From Phyllobacterium sp. YR531 (GTDB lineage: Bacteria > Pseudomonadota > Alphaproteobacteria > Rhizobiales > Rhizobiaceae), in NCBI RefSeq assembly GCF_000282595.1, contig NZ_AKIZ01000018.1, positions 1 through 64,000 on the forward strand: DNA of 64,000 bases. The letters run 5' to 3'. Positions 30,998 through 41,156 of this stretch are shown here, in pieces (position 1 is the first letter of the stretch; the number at the start of each line of letters is the position of its first letter). The translations under genes and the position numbers were made by a program. The notes beneath the pieces are model-generated. The model worked only from the letters and a program-made list of their open reading frames with translations, did not search any database and was not told the origin of the DNA.

Positions 30998-32014
30998 ATG
31001 CCACGTAAAACGATGATCGAATCCATTCGCGATGCGATGGATACAATGATGGAACGCGACGAGAATGTGGTCGTGTTCGGTGAGGATGTCGGCTTTTTCG
31101 GCGGTGTTTTCCGCTGCACGCAAGGGTTGCAGGCGAAATACGGCAAGACGCGCTGTTTTGATGCCCCAATCAACGAAGCTGGCATTGTTGGCGCTGCAAT
31201 CGGAATGGCTTCTTATGGCTTGAAGCCATGCGTTGAAATCCAGTTCGCTGATTATGTTTATCCGGCCTATGACCAGATCGTTTCGGAAGCTGCGCGCCTG
31301 CGCTATCGCTCCAATGGCGATTTCACCTGTCCTATGGTCGTACGCATGCCGGTCGGTGGCGGTATCTTTGGTGGTCAGACCCACAGTCAGAGCCCGGAAG
31401 CGCTGTTCACACATGTTTCCGGCCTGAAGGTTGTCGTGCCATCCAATCCATATGACGCCAAGGGATTGCTGATCTCGGCAATCGAAGACCCGGACCCGGT
31501 GATCTTCCTGGAACCCAAGCGCATTTACAATGGTCCATTCGACGGACATCACGATCGGCCAGTTACGCCGTGGTCCAAGCATGATCTTGGCGAGGTGCCG
31601 GACGGCCATTATACCGTGCCTCTTGGAAAGGCGATCAAGCGCCGTGAAGGCTCGCAGCTGACGATCCTGACCTATGGCACCATGGTCTATGTGGCCGAGG
31701 CCGCAGCGGCTGAGCACAATATTGATGCGGAAATCATCGACCTGCGCACCTTGCTGCCGCTTGATCTCGAAACAATCATCGAGTCCGTATCAAAAACCGG
31801 GCGCTGCATTGTTGTGCATGAGGCAACACTAACTTCCGGATTTGGTGCCGAACTTGCGGCGCTGGTGCAGGAGCATTGCTTCTACAAGCTTGAAGCGCCT
31901 GTAGCGCGCGTTGCTGGCTGGGATACGCCTTATCCGCATGCGCAGGAGTGGGACTATTTCCCCGGTCCGTCGCGCGTTGGACGCGCGCTTGTTGAAACGC
32001 TGGAAGGACTCTGA
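30998..32014 (+). CDS. bkdA2: Branched-chain 2-oxo acid dehydrogenase E1 beta
   Basis: 338 aa. Transketolase-like pyrimidine domain (about 1-180) and C-terminal domain (about 200-330). F-G-E-D-V-G-F-F-G-G-V-F-R near residue 25 and N-E-A-G-I-V-G-A-A-I-G-M are the usual E1 beta motifs. It pairs with E1 alpha into an alpha2beta2 enzyme. E2 starts one base after its stop. Confidence 0.95.
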   Translation: MPRKTMIESIRDAMDTMMERDENVVVFGEDVGFFGGVFRCTQGLQAKYGKTRCFDAPINEAGIVGAAIGMASYGLKPCVEIQFADYVYPAYDQIVSEAARLRYRSNGDFTCPMVVRMPVGGGIFGGQTHSQSPEALFTHVSGLKVVVPSNPYDAKGLLISAIEDPDPVIFLEPKRIYNGPFDGHHDRPVTPWSKHDLGEVPDGHYTVPLGKAIKRREGSQLTILTYGTMVYVAEAAAAEHNIDAEIIDLRTLLPLDLETIIESVSKTGRCIVVHEATLTSGFGAELAALVQEHCFYKLEAPVARVAGWDTPYPHAQEWDYFPGPSRVGRALVETLEGL

Positions 32015-32015
32015 A

Positions 32016-33317
32016 ATGGGTGAGTATGTCATCAAACTGCCGGATGTCGGCGAAGGCGTTGCGGAAGCTGAACTGGTCGAATGGAATGTGAAGGTCGGTG
32101 ATCTGGTACGCGAGGACATGGTTCTTGCTGCCGTCATGACTGACAAGGCAACCGTGGAGATTCCTTCGCCAGTCGATGGTGAAATCATCTGGCTGGGCGG
32201 CGAGATCGGTGAGGTTATTCCAATCGGCTCGCCAATCATTCGCCTCAAAATCGAAGGTGAGGGTCACGCACCTGCCGCCGTTGAGCCAGCCAAGCCTGTG
32301 AAGGCTGAAGAGCCAGTGCCCGCAGAAAAGCCTGCTGAAGCAGCAAAGCCAGAGAGCAAAGCAACAGCTCCAGCGCCCAAGCCGCAAGAAGCTGTAAAAC
32401 CTGCTGCGAAAACCGTTTTCAACACGAGTGCGCCACGCAGCGAAGGTGAAAAACCTCTGGCTTCTCCCGCCGTAAGGCAGCGCGCCCGTGATAATGGTGT
32501 TGATCTGCGTCAGGTCAGTGGCACGGGTCCGGCTGGCCGAATTACCCATGAAGACCTTGATGGTTTCTTTTTGCGCGGTGCGCAAAAGCCGGGTGTCGCG
32601 GCATTGAGCCCGGATAATTCCGTCAAGGAGATCAAGGTCGTCGGACTTCGCCGCAAGATTGCCGAGAAGATGGCGATCGCAAAGTCGCGCATACCGCACA
32701 TTACTTACGTCGAGGAGATCGATGTAACGTCGCTGGAAGAGCTGCGTGCAGCGCTTAACAGCAAAAAGCGTCCTGATCAGGCCAAGCTGACCATTTTGCC
32801 ATTCCTTATGCGCGCAATGGTGAAAGCGATTGCCGACCAGCCGCAACTCAATGCGCTATATGATGACGAGGCGAATATTATCCATCAGCATGGTGGCGTG
32901 CATATCGGTATTGCTGCACAGACGCCGGGCGGACTTGTGGTGCCGGTCGTCAAACATGCGGAAGCAAGGACGCTTTGGGATTGTGCAGCTGAGGTCAATT
33001 TGCTTGCGGATGCGGCAAAGACCGGCACAGCTACACGCGAACAACTTAGCGGTTCGACCATCACCATCACATCACTGGGTAGCATGGGCGGCGTTGTAAC
33101 CACGCCCGTCATCAACCATCCGGAAGTTGCAATCATTGGTGTGAACAAGATCATGATCCGCCCGATGTGGGATGGTACTGCTTTCATACCGCGCAAGATG
33201 ATGAACCTTTCCTCGAGCTTTGATCACCGGGTTATCGACGGCTGGGATGCAGCCGTGTTCATCCAGCGCATCAAGGCGCTTCTCGAAACGCCAGCCATGA
33301 TATTTGTTGAGGACTGA
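32016..33317 (+). CDS. bkdB: Branched-chain 2-oxo acid dehydrogenase E2 (lipoyl acyltransferase)
   Basis: 433 aa from ATG 32016. One lipoyl domain (about 1-78; lipoyl lysine in M-T-D-K-A-T-V), a long Ala/Pro/Lys/Glu linker, a peripheral-subunit-binding domain (about 148-185, A-S-P-A-V-R-x-R-A-R) and the catalytic acyltransferase domain ending in S-F-D-H-R-V-I-D-G with the catalytic His and Asp. It forms the cubic or icosahedral core. An in-frame start at 31911 lies inside E1 beta and is rejected. Confidence 0.95.
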   Translation: MGEYVIKLPDVGEGVAEAELVEWNVKVGDLVREDMVLAAVMTDKATVEIPSPVDGEIIWLGGEIGEVIPIGSPIIRLKIEGEGHAPAAVEPAKPVKAEEPVPAEKPAEAAKPESKATAPAPKPQEAVKPAAKTVFNTSAPRSEGEKPLASPAVRQRARDNGVDLRQVSGTGPAGRITHEDLDGFFLRGAQKPGVAALSPDNSVKEIKVVGLRRKIAEKMAIAKSRIPHITYVEEIDVTSLEELRAALNSKKRPDQAKLTILPFLMRAMVKAIADQPQLNALYDDEANIIHQHGGVHIGIAAQTPGGLVVPVVKHAEARTLWDCAAEVNLLADAAKTGTATREQLSGSTITITSLGSMGGVVTTPVINHPEVAIIGVNKIMIRPMWDGTAFIPRKMMNLSSSFDHRVIDGWDAAVFIQRIKALLETPAMIFVED

Positions 33318-33322
33318 GACCC

Positions 33323-34720
33323 ATGAAGGATATTACCTGCAAATTGCTGGTTATTGGCGCTGGTCCGGGTGGCTATATCTGCGCTATTCGCGCTGGGCAG
33401 CTTAATGTTGATACGGTGATCGTTGAAGCTGCCAAAGTGGGTGGCACCTGCCTGATGGTTGGTTGCATTCCTTCCAAGGCGCTGATCCATGCGGCGGACG
33501 AATTTGCCAAGGTTGCGCATTTTGCGGCAAAGCAGACGCCGCTCGGCATATCGGTGAGCGATCCGGCAATCGATTTCACGCAAACAATCGCCTGGAAGGA
33601 TGGCATTGTCAGCCGCCTCAACAACGGTGTGGCCGGGCTCTTGAAGAAGGCCAATGTGAAGATCGTCACGGGCAGGGCAAAATTTCGAGACGGAAAGACT
33701 GTTGAAGTCGAAACCCTGACGGGTCAGCAGATTATCCGCGCTGAAAATATCGTCATCGCAACTGGTTCCGCACCGGTGGAAGTACCTTCGCTGCCATTCG
33801 GCGGCAATGTGATTTCGTCCACCGAGGCGCTTTCACTTGAGAGCGTGCCGGAAAAACTGGTTGTCGTTGGTGGTGGTTATATCGGCCTTGAGCTGGGCAC
33901 GGCCTATGCCAAACTGGGTTCCAAGGTAACAGTAGTCGAAGCTCAATCGAAAATCCTACCGCAATATGATGCTGAACTGACAAGGCCAATTGTCAAGAAT
34001 CTCAATGCTTTGGGTGTTACTGTTCTTACAGGCGTTAAAGCAAAGGGCATGAGCGCAAAAGGTGATGCGCTCCTCATTGAAACGGCTGACGGCAATGACG
34101 ACAAGATTGCCGCCGACAAGGTGCTGGTGACTGTTGGGCGCAAACCAGTGACGACAGGTTGGGGCCTTGAGGAAGTTGATCTCGACATGGACGGCAAGTT
34201 TGTGCGGATCGATGACAAGTGCCGCACGTCAATGCGGGGTGTCTATGCCATTGGCGATGTGACGGGTGAACCCATGCTGGCGCATCGTGCAATGGCGCAG
34301 GGTGAAATGGTTGCGGAGATCGTCGCAGGACATAATCGCAGCTGGGACAAGCGGGCGATTGCAGCCGTGTGCTTTACCGATCCCGAGATCGTGACCGTCG
34401 GCCTTTCGCCGGAAGAAGCGAAACAGGCGGGGCACGAGGTCAAAATTGGCCTGTTCCCGTTTGCTGCTAATGGCCGCGCCATGACGCAAGAAGGCGAAGA
34501 AGGTTTCGTGCGCGTGGTCGCCGCCGCCGGCAATCATCTCGTGCTAGGCATTCAGGCCGTTGGGACTGGCGTTTCGGAACTTTCAGCTTCGTTTGCGCTA
34601 GCCTTGGAAATGGGTGCGCGTCTTGAGGATATTGCAGGAACTATTCATGCACATCCAACACAGAGCGAAGGCTTCCAAGAAGCCGCACTGAAAGCGTTAG
34701 GACACGCACTGCATATTTAA
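33323..34720 (+). CDS. lpdV: Dihydrolipoyl dehydrogenase E3 of the branched-chain complex
   Basis: 465 aa. N-terminal FAD motif G-A-G-P-G-G-Y, redox disulfide in [17 protein letters not shown] motif [10 protein letters not shown], and the C-terminal active-site His in A-H-P-T-Q-S-E. It reoxidises the E2 lipoyl groups using NAD+. Last gene of the four-gene bkd operon, ended by palindromic repeat C. Confidence 0.95.
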   Translation: MKDITCKLLVIGAGPGGYICAIRAGQLNVDTVIVEAAKVGGTCLMVGCIPSKALIHAADEFAKVAHFAAKQTPLGISVSDPAIDFTQTIAWKDGIVSRLNNGVAGLLKKANVKIVTGRAKFRDGKTVEVETLTGQQIIRAENIVIATGSAPVEVPSLPFGGNVISSTEALSLESVPEKLVVVGGGYIGLELGTAYAKLGSKVTVVEAQSKILPQYDAELTRPIVKNLNALGVTVLTGVKAKGMSAKGDALLIETADGNDDKIAADKVLVTVGRKPVTTGWGLEEVDLDMDGKFVRIDDKCRTSMRGVYAIGDVTGEPMLAHRAMAQGEMVAEIVAGHNRSWDKRAIAAVCFTDPEIVTVGLSPEEAKQAGHEVKIGLFPFAANGRAMTQEGEEGFVRVVAAAGNHLVLGIQAVGTGVSELSASFALALEMGARLEDIAGTIHAHPTQSEGFQEAALKALGHALHI

Positions 34721-34738
34721 GCTGTTGCAAATGCTCTG

Positions 34739-34860
34739 TGCGTGCTTTGACAAGCTCAGCATGAGGATCTTTTTGCTTTGCAGGATGACCATAAACGTTG
34801 CACGGTTTAACGCGCTGCCACCAGACCACCTTCCTCATGCTGAGCTTGTCGAAGCACGCA
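34739..34860. repeat. Palindromic intergenic repeat, copy C (variant family)
   Basis: 122 bases. Left arm starts TGCGTGCTTTGACAAGCTCA-GCATGAGGA, right arm is TTCCTCATGCTGAGCTTG-TCGAAGCACGCA. It has AGC instead of ACC in the core and carries the CAAGCTC variant on both arms, so it differs from A and B and may represent the second element type. It lies 19 bases after the bkd operon. Confidence 0.9.
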
Positions 34861-34946
34861 CAACATTAAGCGATGGTTTTCAGGAGATTGCACTCAAATA
34901 TGGGAGCATTTTCCCCTCTCTTGTGATTTCTAGCACTTAGCAAGAG

Positions 34947-36392
34947 CTAAGCAGCTGAAATCACATTCTCCCCCTCAAGGGGGGAGATAGAAGCCTGCGC
35001 AACAGCAGGCAGGCCCAGCCAAGCGCGACAATCCGCCAATGCTCTTGCACTCATGGCGCGCTTCTTGGCATTTGTCTTATCCTTGCCGCGAAGGCGCTTG
35101 CCTTCGGATTTCGGCGCTTCAATTGGCGGAAACAGCCCGTAATTGACATTCATGGGTTGGAAAGAGCGTTTGCCGGGTTCTTCGTCCGAAACAATGTGTC
35201 CGCCGGTAATGTGGCCGAGCAAAGCCCCAAAAGCAGTGGTTGCCGGAGGCGGTGTTACCGGATGGTCAAGACGTTCCGCAATCATGAAGCGACCTGCCAG
35301 AAGGCCGATGGCGGCTGACTCGACATAACCTTCGCATCCCGTGATCTGTCCGGCGAAACGCAACCCCTTCCGGGATTTCAGCTGCAAAGTTGGATCAAGC
35401 AGAAGCGGTGAATTCAGATAGGTGTTGCGATGCAAACCACCGAGGCGGGCAAATTCTGCATTCTCAAGGCCGGGAATCATTCGGAAAATATCGGTCTGCG
35501 CGCCGTATTTCAGTTTTGTCTGGAAACCGACCATATTGTAGAGCGTGCCAAGCGCATTATCCTGACGCAGTTGCACCACCGCATAGGCCTTCACGGTCGG
35601 ATTGTGGGCATTGGTCAAGCCCATCGGCTTCATCGGACCATGCCGCAATGTCTCTGGTCCGCGCTCGGCCATGACTTCAATAGGCAGGCAGCCATCAAAA
35701 TAGGGAGTCCCCTCCCATTCCTTGAATTCGGTCTTATCGCCCGCAATCAAAGCCTGAATGAATGCCTCATACTGCTCCTTCGACATGGGGCAGTTGATAT
35801 AATCCTTGCCGTTACCGCCGGGGCCGACTTTGTCGTAGCGCGACTGAAACCAGCAAGTGTTCATGTCGATGGAGTCGAAGTGCACGATAGGGGCTATGGC
35901 ATCGAAAAAGGCGAGGGAGTCTGCGCCAGTCTCATTGCCGATGGCCTCCGCCAACGAAGGTGCTGTCAGCGGGCCGGTAGCGATAATCACCTTGTCCCAA
36001 TCTGCGGGCGGCAAGCCGGTGATTTCCTCACGTTCGATGGTGATAAGCGGATGAGCTTCGATCTTTGCTGTAACGGCTTGCGCAAATCCATCGCGATCCA
36101 CTGCAAGCGCACTGCCTGCGGGAACCTGATGCGCGTCGGCGGAAGCAATGATCAGCGAATTCGCAAGGCGCATTTCGGCATGAAGTACACCAACGGCGTT
36201 GGTTTCTGCATCGTCCGAACGGAAGGAGTTGGAGCATACCAGTTCGGCGAAGTCCTGTGTTTTGTGAGCATCTGTGCCGCGTATGGGGCGCATTTCATGC
36301 AGGATGACAGGAATGCCAGCCTCTGCAAGCTGCCATGAAGCTTCGGAACCGGCGAGACCGCCGCCAATAATGTGTACGGGTTTGTGTGACAT
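34947..36392 (-). CDS. trmFO: tRNA (uracil-54-C5)-methyltransferase, folate-dependent
   Basis: 481 aa from ATG 36392. FAD-binding N-terminus [13 protein letters not shown], and the family segments C-S-N-S-F-R-S-D and [11 protein letters not shown] with the catalytic region. It makes m5U54 in the T-loop using methylene-tetrahydrofolate and FADH2. The in-frame extension to 36464 lacks a family match. Single gene, preceded by a reductase on the same strand. Confidence 0.96.
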   Translation of the reverse strand: MSHKPVHIIGGGLAGSEASWQLAEAGIPVILHEMRPIRGTDAHKTQDFAELVCSNSFRSDDAETNAVGVLHAEMRLANSLIIASADAHQVPAGSALAVDRDGFAQAVTAKIEAHPLITIEREEITGLPPADWDKVIIATGPLTAPSLAEAIGNETGADSLAFFDAIAPIVHFDSIDMNTCWFQSRYDKVGPGGNGKDYINCPMSKEQYEAFIQALIAGDKTEFKEWEGTPYFDGCLPIEVMAERGPETLRHGPMKPMGLTNAHNPTVKAYAVVQLRQDNALGTLYNMVGFQTKLKYGAQTDIFRMIPGLENAEFARLGGLHRNTYLNSPLLLDPTLQLKSRKGLRFAGQITGCEGYVESAAIGLLAGRFMIAERLDHPVTPPPATTAFGALLGHITGGHIVSDEEPGKRSFQPMNVNYGLFPPIEAPKSEGKRLRGKDKTNAKKRAMSARALADCRAWLGLPAVAQASISPLEGENVISAA

Positions 36393-36479
36393 GGCGCACC
36401 AATAGTCTTTTTGGTTGCTGGCTTCAATGAAAAAGCCGCCACAGATGGCCCGGGCGGCTTTCATTATGGGTTCGGCAGA

Positions 36480-37427
36480 TCAGACGCTTGCAGTGTCGAG
36501 CGTTGCCAGATCATCTTTGCTGAGTTCCAGAGTCGCCGCTTTGATAAGGCTGTCGATCTGTTCAAGCGATGTAGCGCTGGCAATTGGCGCGGTAACGCCT
36601 TCGCGGTGGATGATCCAGGCCAGTGCAACTTCAGCCTGCTTCGCCTTGTGTTTGGCGGATACATCATCAAGCGCTGCGAGAATGCGATTTCCGCGAGGGT
36701 TGAGATATTCCTTAACTCCGCCGCCACGTGGGCTTTTGCCAAGGTCTGCTTCGCTGCGGTATTTGCCGGAGAGAAAACCCTTCGCCAGACTGAAATAGGT
36801 GATGACGCCGATATCTTCTGCGATGCAAAGGTCACGCAACGGACCATCATAACTCGCCCGATCATAGAGATTGTACTCAGGCTGCAGCACGTCGTAGCGA
36901 TGCAGGCCCTTGCTCTTTGCTACATCGAGCGATTCCCGCAATTGACCCGCATCGAGATTGGAGCAGCCCATCGATTTGATTTTACCTGCTTTCAGCAGTT
37001 TTTCGTGGGCGGCAAGTGTTTCTTCATATGGTGTTTCGGGATCAGGCCAGTGGGACAAATAAAGGTCGATTGCATCAACTTGCAGCCGCTTCAAGGATGC
37101 TTCGGCGGCTTTTGTAATATAGGCGGGAGACAGATCCTTCTTGCCTTGGCCCATATCCGAACCGACCTTGGTAATGATGACCACCTTGTCACGGGCTTTC
37201 CGCTCTTTAACCCATTCACCAATGATGGTCTCGGATTCGCCGCCTTCATTGCCGGGAACCCAACGGGAGTAAGCGTCTGCCGTATCAATGGCGTTGAGGC
37301 CGGCATCGACAAACCGGTCGAGTAGATCAAACGAGGTTTTCTTGTCTGCGGTCCAGCCAAAGACGTTTCCGCCAAAGACCAATGGTGCAATCGTGAGGCC
37401 TGTTCGGCCAAGGCGACGTTTTTCCAT
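36480..37427 (-). CDS. Aldo/keto reductase
   Basis: 315 aa from ATG 37427. TIM-barrel of the AKR superfamily: F-G-G-N-V-F-G-W, D-T-A-D-A-Y-S (catalytic D and Y), I-I-T-K-V-G (Lys) and S-H-W-P-D (His), in the order D-Y-K-H. NADPH-dependent reduction of aldehydes or ketones; resembles the group containing Gre3/YghZ-like proteins. The substrate cannot be deduced. Its stop lies 87 bases before the trmFO start on the same strand. Confidence 0.9.
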   Translation of the reverse strand: MEKRRLGRTGLTIAPLVFGGNVFGWTADKKTSFDLLDRFVDAGLNAIDTADAYSRWVPGNEGGESETIIGEWVKERKARDKVVIITKVGSDMGQGKKDLSPAYITKAAEASLKRLQVDAIDLYLSHWPDPETPYEETLAAHEKLLKAGKIKSMGCSNLDAGQLRESLDVAKSKGLHRYDVLQPEYNLYDRASYDGPLRDLCIAEDIGVITYFSLAKGFLSGKYRSEADLGKSPRGGGVKEYLNPRGNRILAALDDVSAKHKAKQAEVALAWIIHREGVTAPIASATSLEQIDSLIKAATLELSKDDLATLDTASV

Positions 37428-37559
37428 GATGAACTCCCGGGGATCATTTGAGATGGGAGTTCCAATGTAGGGCTGGGAGATGCGGGTTTCCACCCCGTCA
37501 TTGCTTACCCCACGATTTCGTCAGGAGGTTGATAAGCATTTGGGGTGTATTCTAGGGCT

Positions 37560-38123
37560 ATGAGACGGGCTTTTCTTATTCTGCTAACGGCAATGGCATG
37601 TACCTCCATATCGGATGCACATGCCCAAAGTTTCAGTGTCTGCCATGGCTATGGCTGCACATTCAAAACATCTGTGACTCTGACGCCTGCCGAACGCAGC
37701 AAAATTGCATCCATAATGGCTGGCGGTCGCAAATCTGCGGAGGCAGAGCGCGCAGCCGTGCGAAAGGCAGTGCAAGTATTTGAGCGCCGCAGCACCGATG
37801 TGATCGGGATCAGGGATCGTCCGAAGATGGATTTCGGCAAAGGGCGCGAAAAAGGCCAGATGGATTGTGTTGATGAGGCAGCCAATACGGGCAGTTTTCT
37901 GAGTTATCTGCAACGTGCGGGCCAGTTACACTACCACACAGTTGGCAACCGGGATTCGCGTGGAAATTTCGTAGATGGCCGCTATCCGCATTTCACAGCC
38001 GTGTTGCGAGACCGCACAGGCACGTCATGGGCGGTCGATTCCTGGTACGAACCCGCAGGCGGGCCGCCAGATGTGATGCGATTATCGGAATGGCAGGAGC
38101 GAGGGTATGACGGGCAGCGCTGA
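37560..38123 (+). CDS. Exported protein of unknown function
   Basis: 187 aa from ATG 37560; a GTG at 37545 would put five residues before the signal peptide. Signal peptide about residues 1-23 (A-H-A-Q). The mature protein has conserved-looking Cys pairs (V-C-H-G-Y-G-C; M-D-C-V-D-E-A) and the segment H-Y-H-T-V-G. It resembles a family of exported proteins annotated as hypothetical in Rhizobiales. A Cys/His arrangement could mean a thiol protease, but this is a guess. Confidence 0.75.
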   Translation: MRRAFLILLTAMACTSISDAHAQSFSVCHGYGCTFKTSVTLTPAERSKIASIMAGGRKSAEAERAAVRKAVQVFERRSTDVIGIRDRPKMDFGKGREKGQMDCVDEAANTGSFLSYLQRAGQLHYHTVGNRDSRGNFVDGRYPHFTAVLRDRTGTSWAVDSWYEPAGGPPDVMRLSEWQERGYDGQR

Positions 38124-38145
38124 GTAGCGTACCCCACAAACAACA

Positions 38146-38177
38146 ACACCCACCGCGGGAGGAGGTGCGGTGGGTGT
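38146..38177. terminator. Hairpin between convergent genes
   Basis: ACACCCACCGC (38146-38156) pairs with GCGGTGGGTGT (38167-38177) over 11 bp with a 10-nt loop. On the minus strand it is followed by TGTTGTTTGTGG, a weak T-rich tail, so it may end the DUF1127 transcript; it also stands 23 bases after the + strand gene. Confidence 0.6.
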
Positions 38178-38272
38178 CGTTAATTAAAGACCGGCTGGGA
38201 GGAGGAGTGCCGGACTTTGATCGCGGAGGCTTTGGGAGGAGGTAAAGCCCCGGCGATATTCTTTTTACGCTA

Positions 38273-38419
38273 TTAGCGTACTGCAGACTTCTTGGCGACG
38301 AACGGGATGTCCGAACGGGCAATGCCCAGATCGCTAAGTTCACGTGTCGACAGGCGGTTCAATTCAGTAACCGTGTCGCGATAACGGCGCCAGTTGCTGT
38401 AAGAGCGGATAAGGTTCAT
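38273..38419 (-). CDS. Small DUF1127 protein
   Basis: 48 aa, starting MNLIRSYSNWRRYRDTV and containing L-S-T-R-E-L-S-D-L-G-I-A-R-S-D-I, the signature of DUF1127 (arginine-rich small proteins of alpha- and gammaproteobacteria). Family members modulate RNA turnover, phosphate and carbon responses in Agrobacterium; that role is by homology. No other long frame competes on this strand. Its own mRNA is likely ended at the hairpin 38146-38177. Confidence 0.9.
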   Translation of the reverse strand: MNLIRSYSNWRRYRDTVTELNRLSTRELSDLGIARSDIPFVAKKSAVR

Positions 38420-38673
38420 TTCAATCACCACTTCGGTTTGTTATTTTGTTGATCACTCTTGATCGTTGAACTGAAGATAGTGCAGGGCCGTCGATATTTG
38501 CAGAGACAAGATTGCAGATCAGCTATGCAAATGCTGCATTGCATCATTAATCGATTTTAATTGCTGCGACGCACAAAAGTCATCATTGCGGCTATTGGGG
38601 CAAAACGGCGTAGTAATTGCGTTTTTCCTGTTGCTGGCGTTATTTGAAGCCACGCAAGACTCAGGAGCGCTTC

Positions 38674-39783
38674 GTGGCATTTTCGATTGGTATTAAAAAG
38701 CACATTGCTCGTTGGCAGCAGGCCGGCCTGATTGACGAGGGGACGGCTGATCTCCTGCGCAAGGACGTGGAGAAAACCCGCTCCGGCTTCGGTCTTGGCG
38801 GCATTCTGGCCGTGCTTGGCGCTGTGCTGCTTGGTGCGGCAATCATTTCGCTTGTTGCCGCGAATTGGGAAGCCATGCCACGGCTTGTTCGCGTGGTCAT
38901 GATCATTTCAGTGCTGTGGATAGGCTATGTCGGTGGTGCGTGGCGTGCCAGCCTTGGCGAAAAGATGCTCAGTCAGGCGCTTTATCTGATTGCAGCTATA
39001 ACCTTCGGTGCTGGTATCGCGCTCATTGGCCAGATGTACCATTTGTCGGGCGAGGCGACAGAGGCCGCTCTGCTATGGGCGGCTGGGACTATGATTGCAG
39101 CGCTTTGCCTTCGTTCTCCCGTGCTGGTCGCTACCGGCGTTGCGATAGTGGCGCTCTATCTCTTCTTGGCTTTGGATGGAGGCAATGACGCACAAAATTA
39201 TGCCTGGCTGCTTCCCGTTCTGCTTTTCGTCAGTGCTGGCCTTGTCTGGTATACCAAGGCAGAAGTCGCACGTCATTTCATCGCGCTCGTACTTATCGCG
39301 TATGTTTTTGCCATTCACGAGGAATTCGATGATGATTGGATTCTCTGGCTCGCTGCGGCTGCTGGCGGAGTGCTGTTCCTGACAGACGCGCTGGCAACGC
39401 CAACGCTGCAACGGCTGATAGGCTGGAGCAAAGCAATTGGCGCGTACGGGTTCCTGATGCTGCTTCTGGTAGTGAGCTATTTCCAGTTTGAGCGCTTCGA
39501 TGGTGAAGTGCAAGATCAGGTTATCATCGGCTTTGGCATATTGGCCTGTACGATCGCCGGTCTCGTCCTTTCCGGCTATCGCAATCTGGCTGTCAGGTGG
39601 ATGGCGTATACCGTCTTTTCGCTTGAAGTGCTTTATTTGGCATTCAAGACCGTCGGCACGCTCATCGGAACAGCAAGCTTCTTCCTGTGCGCCGGAGTGC
39701 TGGTTTTGCTGCTTGCCGCCTTTGTGGTTCGAATGGAACGCCGGTTGCAAAAGAAGATTGCGCAGGCGGAGGGAGCAGCATGA
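38674..39783 (+). CDS. DUF2157 multi-pass membrane protein
   Basis: 369 aa from a GTG at 38674 with CAGGAG at 38662-38667. A short amphipathic N-terminus (W-Q-Q-A-G-L-I-D-E-G-T-A-D-L-L) followed by about ten to eleven membrane helices matches DUF2157. Function unknown. Its TGA overlaps the next ATG by four bases; this DUF2157 + GDYXXLXY pair recurs in proteobacteria, so they probably act together. Confidence 0.82.
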   Translation: MAFSIGIKKHIARWQQAGLIDEGTADLLRKDVEKTRSGFGLGGILAVLGAVLLGAAIISLVAANWEAMPRLVRVVMIISVLWIGYVGGAWRASLGEKMLSQALYLIAAITFGAGIALIGQMYHLSGEATEAALLWAAGTMIAALCLRSPVLVATGVAIVALYLFLALDGGNDAQNYAWLLPVLLFVSAGLVWYTKAEVARHFIALVLIAYVFAIHEEFDDDWILWLAAAAGGVLFLTDALATPTLQRLIGWSKAIGAYGFLMLLLVVSYFQFERFDGEVQDQVIIGFGILACTIAGLVLSGYRNLAVRWMAYTVFSLEVLYLAFKTVGTLIGTASFFLCAGVLVLLLAAFVVRMERRLQKKIAQAEGAA

Positions 39784-40355
39784 TGTTCACAGGCAAGCGC
39801 ATTATCTGGCTGGGAATCATTGTAGCGCTTCTGCAATCCGGTGCCCTGTATGCCATGGTCGAGCAACGGGCATCCATCCTGCGCCATGGCAAAGACGTGA
39901 TTCTGTTGAGTGAACCGGTTGATCCTCGCGATTTTTTACGCGGGGATTATGTGACATTATCCTACGACATTTCCACTATCATAGCTGGCAAAGTGAGCGG
40001 CACTCGTCCGACATCCTCCGGCCTTGTTAATATCTATGTGACACTGGCCAAAGGTTCAGATGAGCGCTGGATATTCGTTGCGGCTTCCTGGGAGCCACGA
40101 ACGGACCTTAATCCTGAGGAAGTGCAAATCCGTGGGAACATGCAGAACTATGGCTATTTGGCTCCTGACGGCACGTATCGTGTGAGTTACGGCATAGAGC
40201 GTTATTACGTTCCTGAAGGTCAGGGAATCGCTATCGAGGACCAGCAGCGTAAGCGCAATATAGATGTCGTAATTGCCGTCTCGGATGAAGGGCAAGCGCA
40301 GATACGCTCGCTGCGGAGTGATGGAAAGGTTCTTTATGAGGAGCCGCTCTATTAG
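39780..40355 (+). CDS. GDYXXLXY-type membrane-anchored protein
   Basis: 191 aa from ATG 39780 (a second ATG at 39783). One N-terminal membrane helix (about 5-26), then a periplasmic part carrying G-D-Y-V-T-L-S-Y, the signature of GDYXXLXY proteins. Function unknown; always seen beside a DUF2157 protein. Overlaps the upstream gene by 4 bases. Confidence 0.85.
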   Translation: MMFTGKRIIWLGIIVALLQSGALYAMVEQRASILRHGKDVILLSEPVDPRDFLRGDYVTLSYDISTIIAGKVSGTRPTSSGLVNIYVTLAKGSDERWIFVAASWEPRTDLNPEEVQIRGNMQNYGYLAPDGTYRVSYGIERYYVPEGQGIAIEDQQRKRNIDVVIAVSDEGQAQIRSLRSDGKVLYEEPLY

Positions 40356-40475
40356 CGTTTGGAACATAAACCGACACTGAAAATATAAGTGTCGAATACC
40401 CGGCTTTTTCCTTTGACCCTTGGAAAGACGGTGCTATAGAGACGCGCGCTTGAGGTTCGGCTACGTGCCTCGGAT

Positions 40476-40558
40476 GCGGATATGGCGAAATTGGTAGACG
40501 CACCAGATTTAGGTTCTGGCGGGAGACCGTGGGGGTTCGAGTCCCTCTATCCGCACCA
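40476..40558 (+). tRNA. tRNA-Leu (anticodon UAG)
   Basis: 83 bases including an encoded CCA. Acceptor stem GCGGATA/TATCCGC; anticodon stem CCAGA/TCTGG with loop TTTAGGT, so the anticodon is TAG, reading CUA-type Leu codons. T-arm GGGTTCGAGTCCC-like sequence is present. It follows the GDYXXLXY gene by 120 bases. No phage or integrase is attached to it. Confidence 0.96.
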
Positions 40559-40631
40559 CTCTACTTCCTAACACATTGAAAATACGGCTTTGTTTCGGTA
40601 ACATCGCGTCCGTGTGGGGGAAATCCTGATC

Positions 40632-41153
40632 ATGATCATAACAAGCCGTCTCCTATTGCGGCCGCAGCGCATTGGCGATTTTGAAGCCTATAAGGCTATC
40701 TGGGTGAATGACCCGAACATAGCTGAAGACGTAGAAATATTACCCGGTCTGACCGAAGAGCAAATATGGGACAGGCTTATACGCTGGATCGGGCATTGGA
40801 CGATCTTTGGCTACGGTCCATTGCTGGTGGTGGATCGTGAAACCGGGGAATTGATTGGTGAGACGGGGGTGGCGCGGTTTCATCGCTGTAACGGGCCATC
40901 TTTCGATGGCCTACCAGAAGCGCTGTGGCGAATAAAATATACAAGGCACGGTCAAGGTGTGGCGGGCGAGGCTACCCAAGCCGCTTTTGACTGGATCGAC
41001 CGGCAGCACATATCGGCGCGTACGGTCTGCATGATAGATCATTGGAATCAAGCTTCACTTAAAGTGGCACGAAAGCTCGGTTTCAAGACATTTTCGGAGG
41101 CTACCTACAAAGGCAATGATGTTTTGCTGCTTGAGCGTTTCGTCGCTGATTAG
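40632..41153 (+). CDS. GNAT-family N-acetyltransferase (RimJ/RimL-like)
   Basis: 173 aa from ATG 40632, preceded by GGGGGAAA; a GTG at 40614 is in frame but the ribosome site fits the ATG better. The start I-I-T-S-R-L-L-L-R-P matches the RimJ/RimL subgroup, and W-N-Q-A-S-L-K-V-A-R-K-L-G-F (about 140-155) is the acetyl-CoA region. Acetylates an amino group; the target is unknown. Confidence 0.88.
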   Translation: MIITSRLLLRPQRIGDFEAYKAIWVNDPNIAEDVEILPGLTEEQIWDRLIRWIGHWTIFGYGPLLVVDRETGELIGETGVARFHRCNGPSFDGLPEALWRIKYTRHGQGVAGEATQAAFDWIDRQHISARTVCMIDHWNQASLKVARKLGFKTFSEATYKGNDVLLLERFVAD

Positions 41154-41156
41154 CAG

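Noticed and set aside
40476-40558. tRNA-Leu as an integration site
   Set aside because: No integrase or repeated 3' end of the tRNA was found nearby; flanking genes look chromosomal.
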